Below are positions 48,401-61,100 of a stretch of DNA of 64,000 nt, in pieces (position 1 is the stretch's first letter; every line of letters starts with the position of its first letter). A model generated the notes under the pieces. It saw nothing but the letters and a program-made list of their open reading frames with translations. It searched no databases and was not told where the DNA came from. This DNA is from Maratus speciosus (Eukaryota > Arthropoda > Arachnida > Araneae > Salticidae): NCBI GenBank assembly GCA_963932465.1, contig OZ010787.1, positions 12,149,284 to 12,213,283 of the forward strand, given 5' to 3'. Both the position numbers and the translations under genes were made by a program.

Positions 48401-51400
48401 AAATCTCAAATTTTGTTGATTCACAGAAAAATAGAGAATTTTGTCAATCGGGTGTGAAAAAATAGCAAATCCCATTTGTCGAGTTGGAAAAAATGGCATA
48501 TTTAGTTAATCAGGTGTGGAAAAATAGCGAATTTGTTTGATCAGGCACGAAAAAATTGCGAATTTTGCCGATAATGTGCGGAAAAATTGAAAAATAGTGA
48601 ATTTTGTCAATCGGGTTTGAAAAAACAGTGAATTTTGTCAATTGGGTGTGGAAAAATTGTGAATTTTGTCAATGTGCAGTGGGAAAAAATCACAAATTCT
48701 GTCAGTCAGTTGAGATCATGAATTTCGTCGATCCGGCGTGAAAAAATCGTGAATTTTGTTGTTTAGAAGGAGAAAAATCTCAAATTTTGTTGATTCACAG
48801 AAAACTAGCAAACTTCATTAATCAGGCACAGAAAAAAAGGGAATTTTGTCAACCGGGTGTGAAAAAATAGCAAATCCCATTTGTCGAGTAGGAAAAAATG
48901 GCATATTTAGTTAATCAGGTGTGGAAAAATAGCGAATTTGTTTGATCAGGCACGAAAAAATTGCGAATTTTGCCGATAATGTGCGGAAAATTTGAAAAAT
49001 AGTGAATTTTGTCAATCGGGTGTGAAAAAACAGTGAATTTTGTCAATTGGGTTTGGAAAAATTGTGAATATTGTCAATGTGCAGCTGGAAAAAATCACAA
49101 ATTCCGTCAGTCAGTTGAGATCATGAATTTCGTCGATACGGCGTGAAAAAATCATGAATTTTGTTGTTTAGAAGTAGAAAAATCTCAAATTTTGTTGATT
49201 CACAGAAAAATAGGGAATTTTGTCAATCGGGTGTGAAAAAATAGCAAATTCCATTGGTCGGGTAGGAAAAAATGGCATATTTACTCAATCAGGTGTAGAA
49301 AAATAGCGAATTTGTTTCATCAAGCACGAAAAAATTGCGAATTTTGCCGATAATGTGCGGAAAAATTGAAAAATAGTGAATTTTGTCAATCGGGTGTGAA
49401 AAAACAGTGAATTTTGTCAATTGGGTGTGGAAAAATTGTGAATTTTGTCAATGTGCAGCGGGAAAAAATCACAAAAATTCCGTCAGTCAGTTGAGATCAT
49501 GAATTTCGTCGATACGGCGTGAAAAAATCATGAATTTTGTTGTTTAGAAGTAGAAAAATCTCAAATTTTGTTGATTCACAGAAAAATAGGGAATTTCGTC
49601 GATCCGGCGTGAAAAAATCGCGACTCCAATTAGTTGGGTAGGAAAAAATGGCGAATTTAGTCAATCAGGCGTGGAAAAATAGCAAATTTGTTTTATCAGG
49701 CACGAAAAAATTGCGAATATTGTCGATAATGTGCGGAAAAATTAAAAAATAGTGAATTTTGTCAATCGGGTGTGAAAAAACAGAGGATTTTGTCTATTGG
49801 GTGAGGAAAACTCTTGAATTTTGTCAATGTGCAGCGGAAAAAAATCACAAATTCCGTCAGCCAGTTGAGATCGTGAATTTCGTCGATCCGGCGTGAAAAA
49901 ATCGTGAATTTTGTTGTTTAGAAGTAGAAAAATCTCAAATTTTGTTGATTCACAGAAAAATAGCAAACTTCATTAACACTAGAACGGCGGCGAGGGGTCA
50001 TTTTGACCCTTGCCGAATGAAAACATTTCGATTCGAACCAGAATTTGTTTTATAATATAAGATTAAACTATGCTGAACAAAAATACATTAAATAAATAAG
50101 TTAAATAGTTCTAAATAAAAATTCTGATGTGAAATATTTTTATAAAACTTGAGCAAAATTTCCCGCCGTTCTAGTGTTAATCAGGCACAGAAAAAAAGGG
50201 AATTTTGTGAATCGGGTGTGAAAAAATAGCAAATCCCATTCGTTGGGTAGGAAAAAATGGCGAATTTAGTCAATCAGGCGTGGAAAAATAGCAAATTTGT
50301 TTGATCAGGCACGAAAAAATTGCGAATATTGTCGATAATGTGCGGAAAATTTGAAAAATAGTGAATTTTGTCAATCGGGTGTGAAAAAACAGAGGATTTT
50401 GTCTATTGGGTGCGGAAAACTTGTGAATTTTGTCAATGTGCAGCAGGAAAAAAATCACAAATTCCGTCAGCCAGTTGAGATCATGAATTTCGTCGATACG
50501 GCGTGAAAAAATCATGAATTTTGTTGTTTAGAAGTAGAAAAATCTCAAATTTTGTTGATTCACAAAAAAATAGCAAACTTCATTAATCAGGCACAGAAAA
50601 AAAGGGAATTTTGTCAATCGGTTGTGAAAAAATAGCAAATCCCATTGGTCGGGTAGGAAAAAATGGCATATTTAGTCAATCAGGTGTGGAAAAATAGCGA
50701 ATTTGTTTGATCAGGCACGAAAAAATTGCGAATTTTAACGATAATGTGCGCGAAAATTGAAAAATAATGAATTTTGTCAATCGGGTGTGAAAAAACAGTG
50801 AATTTTGTCAATTGGGTGTGGAAAAATTGTGAATATTGTCAATGTGCAGCGGGAAAAAATCACAAATTCCGTCAGTCAGTTGAGATCATGTATTTCGTCG
50901 ATACGGCGTGAAAAAATCATGAATTTTGTTGTTTAGAAGTAGAAAAATCTCAAATTTTGTTGATTCACAGAAAAATAGGGAATTTTGTCAATCGGGTGTG
51001 AAAAAATAGCAAATTCCATTGGTCGGGTAGGAAAAAATGGCATATTTACTCAATCAGGTGTAGAAAAATAGCGAATTCGTTTCATCAAGCACGAAAAAAT
51101 TGCGAATTTTGCCGATAATGTGCGGAAAAATTGAAAAATAGTGAATTTTGTCAATCGGGTGTGAAAAAACAGAGGAATTTGTCCATTAGGTGTGGAAAAA
51201 ATGTGAATTTTGTCAATGTGCAGCGGGAAAAAAATTACAAATTCCGTCAGTCAGTTGAGATCGTGAATTTCGTCGATCGGGCGTGGAAAAATTGTGGATT
51301 TTGTTGTTTAGAAGTAGAAAATTATGTTGATTCACAGAAAAATAGCAAACTTCGTTAATCAGGTGCAGATAAAAAGGGAATTTTGTCAATTGGGTGTGAA

Positions 51401-51641
51401 AAAATAGCAAATCTCATTGGTCGGGTAGGTAAAAATGGCAAATTTAGTCAATCAGGTGTGGAAAAATAGCAAATTTGTTTGATCAGGCACGAACAAATTG
51501 CGAATTTTGTCGATAATGTGCGCGAAAATTGAAAAATAATGAATTTTGTCAATCGGGTGTGAAAAAACAGAGGATTTTGTCTATCAGGTGTGGAAAAATT
51601 GTGACTTTTGTCAATGTGCAGCGGGAAAAAATCACAAATTC
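45476..51641. repeat. 6.54-kb higher-order repeat, copy 1 (6,166 bp, one 374-bp unit short)
   Basis: Landmarks recur at offset 6,166 up to about 47500 (46401 to 52567, 47131 to 53297) and at 6,540 afterwards (49742 to 56282, MITE 49977 to 56517). The 374-bp shortfall lies at about 47500-47560, where a GTGTGGAAAACTTG monomer is followed directly by the ATTCCGTTAGTCAG variant. The copy contains MITE copy 8. Confidence 0.9.
49977..50176. mobile_element. piggyBac-type MITE, copy 8
   Basis: 200 bp, TTAA on both sides, perfect 14-bp terminal inverted repeats, AAATACATTAAAT variant. It follows a unit with the private CTCTTGAATTTTG change, which also precedes copies 9 and 10. Confidence 0.9.
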
Positions 51642-54600
51642 CGTCAGTCAGTTGAGATCATGAATTTCGTCGATCCGGCGTGAAAAAATCGTGAATTTTG
51701 TTGTTTAGAAGGAGAAAAATCTCAAATTTTGTTGATTCACAGAAAACTAGCAAACTTCATTAATCAGGCACAGAAAAAAAGGGAATTTTGTCAACCGGGT
51801 GTGAAAAAATAGCAAATCCCATTCGTCGGGTAGGAAAAAATGGCGAATTTAGTCAATCAGGCGTGGAAAAATAGCAAATTTGTTTGATCAGGCCCGAAAA
51901 AATTGCGCATATTGTCGATAATGTGCGGAAAAATTGAAAAATAGTGAATTTTGTCAATCGGGTGTGAAAAAACAGAGGATTTTGTCTATTGGGTGTGGAA
52001 AACTTGTGAATTTTGTCAATGTGCAGCGGGAAAAAATCACAAATTCCGTCAGTCAGTTGAGATCATGAATTTCGTCGATCCGGCGTGAAACAATCGTGAA
52101 TTTTGTTGTTTAGAAGTAGAAAAATGTCAAATTTTGTTGATTCACAGAAAAATAGGGAATTTTGTCAATCGGGTGTGAAAAGATAGCAAATCCCATTGGT
52201 CGGGTAGGGAAAAATGGCATATTTAGTCAATCAGGTGTGGAAAAATAGAGAATTTGTTTGATCAGGCACGAAAAAATTGCGAATATTGCCGATAATGTGC
52301 GGAAAATTGAAAAATAGTGAATTTTGTCAATCGGGTGTGAAAAAACAGCGAATTTTGTCAAATGGGTGTGGAAAAATTGTGAATTTTGTCAATGTGCAGT
52401 GGGAAAAAATGACAAATTCTCTCAGTCAGTTGAGATCATGAATTTCGTCGATCCGGCGTGAAAAAATTGTGAATTTTGTTGTTTAGAAGTAGAAAAATCT
52501 CAAATTTTGTTGATTCAAAAAAATAGCAAACTTCATTAATCAGGCACAGAAAAAAAGGGAATTTTGTCAATCGGGTGTGAAAAAATAGAAAATCTTATTC
52601 GTCGGGTAGGAAAAAATGGCGAATTTAGTCATTGAGGCGTGGAAAAATAGCAAATTTGTTTGATCAGGCACGAAAAAATTGCGAATTTTGTCGATAATGT
52701 GCGGAAAAATTGAAAAATAGTGAATTTTGTCAATCGGGTGTGAAAAAATAGCAAATCCCATTGGTCGGGTGAGAAAAAATGGCCAATTTAGTCAATCAGG
52801 CGTGGAAAAATAGCAAATTTGTTTGATCAGGCACGAAAAAATTGCAAATTTTGTCGATAATGTGCGGAAAAATTGAAAAATAGTGAATTTTGTCAATCGG
52901 GTGTGAAAAAATAGCAAATCCCATTGGTCGGGTGAGAAAAAATGGCCAATTTAGTCAATCAGGCGTGGAAAAATAGCAAATTTGTTTGATCAGGCACGAA
53001 AAAATTGCGAATATTGTCGGTAATGTGCGGAAAATTGAAAAATAGTGAATTTTGTCAATCGGGTGTGAAAAAACAGAGGATTTTGTCTATTGGGTGCGTA
53101 AAACTTGTGAATTTTGTCAATGTGCAGCGGGAAAAAATCACAAATTCCATCAGCCAGTTTAGATCATGAATTTCGTCGATACGGCGTGAAAAAATCATGA
53201 ATTTTGTTGTTTAGAAGTAGAAAAATCTCAAATTTTGTTGATTCACAAAAAAATAGCAAACTTCATTAATCAGGCACAGTAAAAAAGGGAATTTTGTCAA
53301 TCGGGTGTGAAAAAATAGCAAATCTTATTCGTCGGGTAGGAAAAAATGGCGAATTTAGTCATTGAGGCGTGGAAAAATAGCAAATTTGTTTGATCAGGCA
53401 CGAAAAAATTGCGAATTTTGTCGATAATGTGCGGAAAAATTGAAAAATAGTGAATTTTGTCAATCGGGTGTGAAAAAAAGCAAATCCCATTGGTCGGGTA
53501 AGAAAAAATGTCGAATTTATTCAATCAGGTGTGGAAAAATAGCAAATTTGTTTGATCAGGCACGAAAAAATTGCGAATATTGTCGATAATGTGCGGAAAA
53601 ATTGAAAAATAGTGAATTTTGTCAATCGGGTGTGAAAAAACAGAGGATTTTGTCTATTGGGTGTGGAAAACTTGTGAATTTTGTCAATGTGCAGCGGGAA
53701 AAAATCACAAATTCCGTCAGTCAGTTGAGATCATGAATTTCGTCGATCCGGCGTGAAACAATCGTGAATTTTGTTGTTTAGAAGTAGAAAAATGTCAAAT
53801 TTTGTTGATTCACAGAAAAATAGGGAATTTTGTCAATCGGGTGTGAAAAGATAGCAAATCCCATTGGTCGGGTAGGGAAAAATGGCATATTTAGTCAATC
53901 AGGTGTGGAAAAATAGAGAATTTGTTTGATCAGGCACGAAAAAATTGCGAATATTGCCGATAATGTGCGGAAAAATTGAAAAATAGTGAATTTTGTCAAT
54001 CGGGTGTGAAAAAACAGCGAATTTTGTCAAATGGTTGTTGAAAAATTGTGAATTTTGTCAATGTGCAGCGGGAAAAAATCACAAATTCCGTTAGTCAGTT
54101 GAGATCATGAATTTCGTCGATCCGGCGTGAAAAAATCATGAATTTTGTTGTTTAGAAGTAGAAAATCTCAAATTTTGTTGATTCACAGAAAAATAGAGAA
54201 TTTTGTCAATCGGGTGTGAAAAAATAGCAAATCCCATTGGTCGGGTAGGAAATAATGGCATATTTAGTCAATCAGGTGTGGAAAAATACCGAATTTGTTT
54301 GATCAGGCACGAAAAAATTGCGAATATTGCCGATAATGTGAGGAAAAATTGAAAAATAGTGAATTTTGTCAATCGGGTGTGAAAAAACAGTAAAGTTTGT
54401 CAATTGGGTGTGGAAAAATTGTGAATTTTGTCAATGTGCAGCGGGAAAAAATCACAAATTCCGTCAGTCAGTTGAGATCATGAATTTCGTCGATCCGGCG
54501 TGAAAAAATAGTGAATTTTGTTGTTTAGAAGTAGAAAAATCTCAAATTTTGTTGATTCACAGAAAAATAGCAAACTTCATTAATCAGGCACAGAAAAAAA

Positions 54601-57600
54601 GGGAATTTTGTCAATCGGGTGTGAAAAAATACCAAATCCCATTGGTCGGGTAGGAAAAAATGTCATATTTAGTCAATCAGGTGTGGAAAAATAGCCAATT
54701 TGTTTGATCAGGCACGAAAAAATTGCGAATATTGCGATAATGTGCGGAAAAATTGAAAAATAGTAAATTTTGTCAATCGGGTTTGAAAAAACAGTGAAGT
54801 TTTTCAATTGGGTATGGAAAAATTGTGAATTTTGTCAATGTGCAGCGGAAAAAAATCACAAATTCCGTTAGTCAGTTGAGATCATGAATTTCGTCGATCC
54901 GGCGTAAAAAAATCATGAATTTTGTTGTTTAGAAGTAGAAAAATCTCAAATTTTGTTGATTCACAGAAAAATAGAGAATTTTGTCAATCGGGTGTGAAAA
55001 AATAGCAAATCCCATTTGTCGAGTTGGAAAAAATGGCATATTTAGTTAATCAGGTGTGGAAAAATAGCGAATTTGTTTGATCAGGCACGAAAAAATTGCG
55101 AATTTTGCCGATAATGTGCGGAAAAATTGAAAAATAGTGAATTTTGTCAATCGGGTTTGAAAAAACAGTGAATTTTGTCAATTGGGTGTGGAAAAATTGT
55201 GAATTTTGTCAATGTGCAGTGGGAAAAAATCACAAATTCTGTCAGTCAGTTGAGATCATGAATTTCGTCGATCCGGCGTGAAAAAATCGTGAATTTTGTT
55301 GTTTAGAAGGAGAAAAATCTCAAATTTTGTTGATTCACAGAAAACTAGCAAACTTCATTAATCAGGCACAGAAAAAAAGGGAATTTTGTCAACCGGGTGT
55401 GAAAAAATAGCAAATCCCATTTGTCGAGTAGGAAAAAATGGCATATTTAGTTAATCAGGTGTGGAAAAATAGCGAATTTGTTTGATCAGGCACGAAAAAA
55501 TTGCGAATTTTGCCGATAATGTGCGGAAAATTTGAAAAATAGTGAATTTTGTCAATCGGGTGTGAAAAAACAGTGAATTTTGTCAATTGGGTGTGGAAAA
55601 ATTGTGAATATTGTCAATGTGCAGCTGGAAAAAATCACAAATTCCGTCAGTCAGTTGAGATCATGAATTTCGTCGATACGGCGTGAAAAAATCATGAATT
55701 TTGTTGTTTAGAAGTAGAAAAATCTCAAATTTTGTTGATTCACAGAAAAATAGGGAATTTTGTCAATCGGGTGTGAAAAAATAGCAAATTCCATTGGTCG
55801 GGTAGGAAAAAATGGCATATTTACTCAATCAGGTGTAGAAAAATAGTGAATTTGTTTCATCAAGCACGAAAAAATTGCGAATTTTGCAGATAATGTGCGG
55901 AAAAATTGAAAAATAGTGAATTTTGTCAATCGGGTGTGAAAAAACAGTGAATTTTGTCAATTGGGTGTGGAAAAATTGTGAATTTTGTCAATGTGCAGCG
56001 GGAAAAAATCACAAAAATTCCGTCAGTCAGTTGAGATCATGAATTTCGTCGATACGGCGTGAAAAAATCATGAATTTTGTTGTTTAGAAGTAGAAAAATC
56101 TCAAATTTTGTTGATTCACAGAAAAATAGGGAATTTCGTCGATCCGGCGTGAAAAAATCGCGACTCCAATTAGTTGGGTAGGAAAAAATGGCGAATTTAG
56201 TCAATCAGGCGTGGAAAAATAGCAAATTTGTTTTATCAGGCACGAAAAAATTGCGAATATTGTCGATAATGTGCGGAAAAATTAAAAAATAGTGAATTTT
56301 GTCAATCGGGTGTGAAAAAACAGAGGATTTTGTCTATTGGGTGAGGAAAACTCTTGAATTTTGTCAATGTGCAGCGGAAAAAAATCACAAATTCCGTCAG
56401 CCAGTTGAGATCGTGAATTTCGTCGATCCGGCGTGAAAAAATCGTGAATTTTGTTGTTTAGAAGTAGAAAAATCTCAAATTTTGTTGATTCACAGAAAAA
56501 TAGCAAACTTCATTAACACTAGAACGGCGGCGAGGGGTCATTTTGACCCTTGCCGAATGAAAACATTTCGATTCGAACCAGAATTTGTTTTATAATATAA
56601 GATTAAACTATGCTGAACAAAAATACATTAAATAAATAAGTTAAATAGTTCTAAATAAAAATTCTGATGTGAAATATTTTTATAAAACTTGAGCAAAATT
56701 TCCCGCCGTTCTAGTGTTAATCAGGCACAGAAAAAAAGGGAATTTTGTGAATCGGGTGTGAAAAAATAGCAAATCCCATTCGTTGGGTAGGAAAAAATGG
56801 CGAATTTAGTCAATCAGGCGTGGAAAAATAGCAAATTTGTTTGATCAGGCACGAAAAAATTGCGAATATTGTCGATAATGTGCGGAAAATTTGAAAAATA
56901 GTGAATTTTGTCAATCGGGTGTGAAAAAACAGAGGATTTTGTCTATTGGGTGCGGAAAACTTGTGAATTTTGTCAATGTGCAGCAGGAAAAAAATCACAA
57001 ATTCCGTCAGCCAGTTGAGATCATGAATTTCGTCGATACGGCGTGAAAAAATCATGAATTTTGTTGTTTAGAAGTAGAAAAATCTCAAATTTTGTTGATT
57101 CACAAAAAAATAGCAAACTTCATTAATCAGGCACAGAAAAAAAGGGAATTTTGTCAATCGGTTGTGAAAAAATAGCAAATCCCATTGGTCGGGTAGGAAA
57201 AAATGGCATATTTAGTCAATCAGGTGTGGAAAAATAGCGAATTTGTTTGATCAGGCACGAAAAAATTGCGAATTTTAACGATAATGTGCGCGAAAATTGA
57301 AAAATAATGAATTTTGTCAATCGGGTGTGAAAAAACAGTGAATTTTGTCAATTGGGTGTGGAAAAATTGTGAATATTGTCAATGTGCAGCGGGAAAAAAT
57401 CACAAATTCCGTCAGTCAGTTGAGATCATGTATTTCGTCGATACGGCGTGAAAAAATCATGAATTTTGTTGTTTAGAAGTAGAAAAATCTCAAATTTTGT
57501 TGATTCACAGAAAAATAGGGAATTTTGTCAATCGGGTGTGAAAAAATAGCAAATTCCATTGGTCGGGTAGGAAAAAATGGCATATTTACTCAATCAGGTG

Positions 57601-58181
57601 TAGAAAAATAGCGAATTCGTTTCATCAAGCACGAAAAAATTGCGAATTTTGCCGATAATGTGCGGAAAAATTGAAAAATAGTGAATTTTGTCAATCGGGT
57701 GTGAAAAAACAGAGGAATTTGTCCATTAGGTGTGGAAAAAATGTGAATTTTGTCAATGTGCAGCGGGAAAAAAATTACAAATTCCGTCAGTCAGTTGAGA
57801 TCGTGAATTTCGTCGATCGGGCGTGGAAAAATTGTGGATTTTGTTGTTTAGAAGTAGAAAATTATGTTGATTCACAGAAAAATAGCAAACTTCGTTAATC
57901 AGGTGCAGATAAAAAGGGAATTTTGTCAATTGGGTGTGAAAAAATAGCAAATCTCATTGGTCGGGTAGGTAAAAATGGCAAATTTAGTCAATCAGGTGTG
58001 GAAAAATAGCAAATTTGTTTGATCAGGCACGAACAAATTGCGAATTTTGTCGATAATGTGCGCGAAAATTGAAAAATAATGAATTTTGTCAATCGGGTGT
58101 GAAAAAACAGAGGATTTTGTCTATCAGGTGTGGAAAAATTGTGACTTTTGTCAATGTGCAGCGGGAAAAAATCACAAATTC
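51642..58181. repeat. 6.54-kb higher-order repeat, copy 2 (6,540 bp)
   Basis: A full-length copy. It contains the extra 374-bp unit with the CAAATGGTTGTTG variant (about 54025) missing from copy 1, and MITE copy 9. Against copy 3 I count roughly a dozen differences, about half of them one-base changes in homopolymers. Confidence 0.9.
56517..56716. mobile_element. piggyBac-type MITE, copy 9
   Basis: 200 bp, TTAA on both sides. By eye identical to copy 8, and offset from it by exactly 6,540 bp. Confidence 0.9.
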
Positions 58182-61100
58182 TGTCAGTCAGTTGAGATCA
58201 TGAATTTCGTCGATCCGGCGTGAAAAAATCGTGAATTTTGTTGTTTAGAAGGAGAAAAATCTCAAATTTTGTTGATTCACAGAAAACTAGCAAACTTCAT
58301 TAATCAGGCACAAAAAAAAAGGGAATTTTGTCAACCGGGTGTGAAAAAATAGCAAATCCCATTCGTCGGGTAGGAAAAAATGGCGAATTTAGTCAATCAG
58401 GCGTGGAAAAATAGCAAATTTGTTTGATCAGGCCCGAAAAAATTGCGAATATTGTCGATAATGTGCGGAAAAATTGAAAAATAGTGAATTTTGTCAATCG
58501 GGTGTGAAAAAACAGAGGATTTTGTCTATTGGGTGTGGAAAACTTGTGAATTTTGTCAATGTGCAGCGGGAAAAAATCACAAATTCCGTCAGTCAGTTGA
58601 GATCATGAATTTCGTCGATCCGGCGTGAAACAATCGTGAATTTTGTTGTTTAGAAGTAGAAAAATGTCAAATTTTGTTGATTCACAGAAAAATAGGGAAT
58701 TTTGTCAATCGGGTGTGAAAAGATAGCAAATCCCATTGGTCGGGTAGGGAAAAATGGCATATTTAGTCAATCAGGTGTGGAAAAATAGAGAATTTGTTTG
58801 ATCAGGCACGAAAAAATTGCGAATATTGCCGATAATGTGCGGAAAATTGAAAAATAGTGAATTTTGTCAATCGGGTGTGAAAAAACAGCGAATTTTGTCA
58901 AATGGGTGTGGAAAAATTGTGAATTTTGTCAATGTGCAGTGGGAAAAAATGACAAATTCTCTCAGTCAGTTGAGATCATGAATTTCGTCGATCCGGCGTG
59001 AAAAAATTGTGAATTTTGTTGTTTAGAAGTAGAAAAATCTCAAAATTTTGTTGATTCAAAAAAATAGCAAACTTCATTAATCAGGCACAGAAAAAAAGGG
59101 AATTTTGTCAATCGGGTGTGAAAAAATAGAAAATCTTATTCGTCGGGTAGGAAAAAATGGCGAATTTAGTCATTGAGGCGTGGAAAAATAGCAAATTTGT
59201 TTGATCAGGCACGAAAAAATTGCGAATTTTGTCGATAATGTGCGGAAAAATTGAAAAATAGTGAATTTTGTCAATCGGGTGTGAAAAAATAGCAAATCCC
59301 ATTGGTCGGGTGAGAAAAAATGGCCAATTTAGTCAATCAGGCGTGGAAAAATAGCAAATTTGTTTGATCAGGCACGAAAAAATTGCAAATTTTGTCGATA
59401 ATGTGCGGAAAAATTGAAAAATAGTGAATTTTGTCAATCGGGTGTGAAAAAATAGCAAATCCCATTGGTCGGGTGAGAAAAAATGGCCAATTTAGTCAAT
59501 CAGGCGTGGAAAAATAGCAAATTTGTTTGATCAGGCACGAAAAAATTGCGAATATTGTCGGTAATGTGCGGAAAATTGAAAAATAGTGAATTTTGTCAAT
59601 CGGGTGTGAAAAACAGAGGATTTTGTCTATTGGGTGCGTAAAACTTGTGAATTTTGTCAATGTGCAGCGGGAAAAAATCACAAATTCCATCAGCCAGTTT
59701 AGATCATGAATTTCGTCGATACGGCGTGAAAAAATCATGAATTTTGTTGTTTAGAAGTAGAAAAATCTCAAATTTTGTTGATTCACAAAAAAATAGCAAA
59801 CTTCATTAATCAGGCACAGTAAAAAAGGGAATTTTGTCAATCGGGTGTGAAAAAATAGCAAATCTTATTCGTCGGGTAGGAAAAAATGGCGAATTTAGTC
59901 ATTGAGGCGAGGAAAAATAGCAAATTTGTTTGATCAGGCACGAAAAAATTGCGAATTTTGTCGATAATGTGCGGAAAAATTGAAAAATAGTGAATTTTGT
60001 CAATCGGGTGTGAAAAAAAGCAAATCCCATTGGTCGGGTAAGAAAAAATGTCGAATTTATTCAATCAGGTGTGGAAAAATAGCAAATTTGTTTGATCAGG
60101 CACGAAAAAATTGCGAATATTGTCGATAATGTGCGGAAAAATTGAAAAATAGTGAATTTTGTCAATCGGGTGTGAAAAAACAGAGGATTTTGTCTATTGG
60201 GTGTGGAAAACTTGTGAATTTTGTCAATGTGCAGCGGGAAAAAATCACAAATTCCGTCAGTCAGTTGAGATCATGAATTTCGTCGATCCGGCGTGAAACA
60301 ATCGTGAATTTTGTTGTTTAGAAGTAGAAAAATGTCAAATTTTGTTGATTCACAGAAAAATAGGGAATTTTGTCAATCGGGTGTGAAAAGATAGCAAATC
60401 CCATTGGTCGGGTAGGGAAAAATGGCATATTTAGTCAATCAGGTGTGGAAAAATAGAGAATTTGTTTGATCAGGCACGAAAAAATTGCGAATATTGCCGA
60501 TAATGTGCGGAAAAATTGAAAAATAGTGAATTTTGTCAATCGGGTGTGAAAAAACAGCGAATTTTGTCAAATGGTTGTTGAAAAATTGTGAATTTTGTCA
60601 ATGTGCAGCGGGAAAAAATCACAAATTCCGTTAGTCAGTTGAGATCATGAATTTCGTCGATCCGGCGTGAAAAAATCATGAATTTTGTTGTTTAGAAGTA
60701 GAAAATCTCAAATTTTGTTGATTCACAGAAAAATAGAGAATTTTGTCAATCGGGTGTGAAAAAATAGCAAATCCCATTGGTCGGGTAGGAAATAATGGCA
60801 TATTTAGTCAATCAGGTGTGGAAAAATACCGAATTTGTTTGATCAGGCACGAAAAAATTGCGAATATTGCCGATAATGTGAGGAAAAATTGAAAAATAGT
60901 GAATTTTGTCAATCGGGTGTGAAAAAACAGTAAAGTTTGTCAATTGGGTGTGGAAAAATTGTGAATTTTGTCAATGTGCAGCGGGAAAAAATCACAAATT
61001 CCGTCAGTCAGTTGAGATCATGAATTTCGTCGATCCGGCGTGAAAAAATAGTGAATTTTGTTGTTTAGAAGTAGAAAAATCTCAAATTTTGTTGATTCAC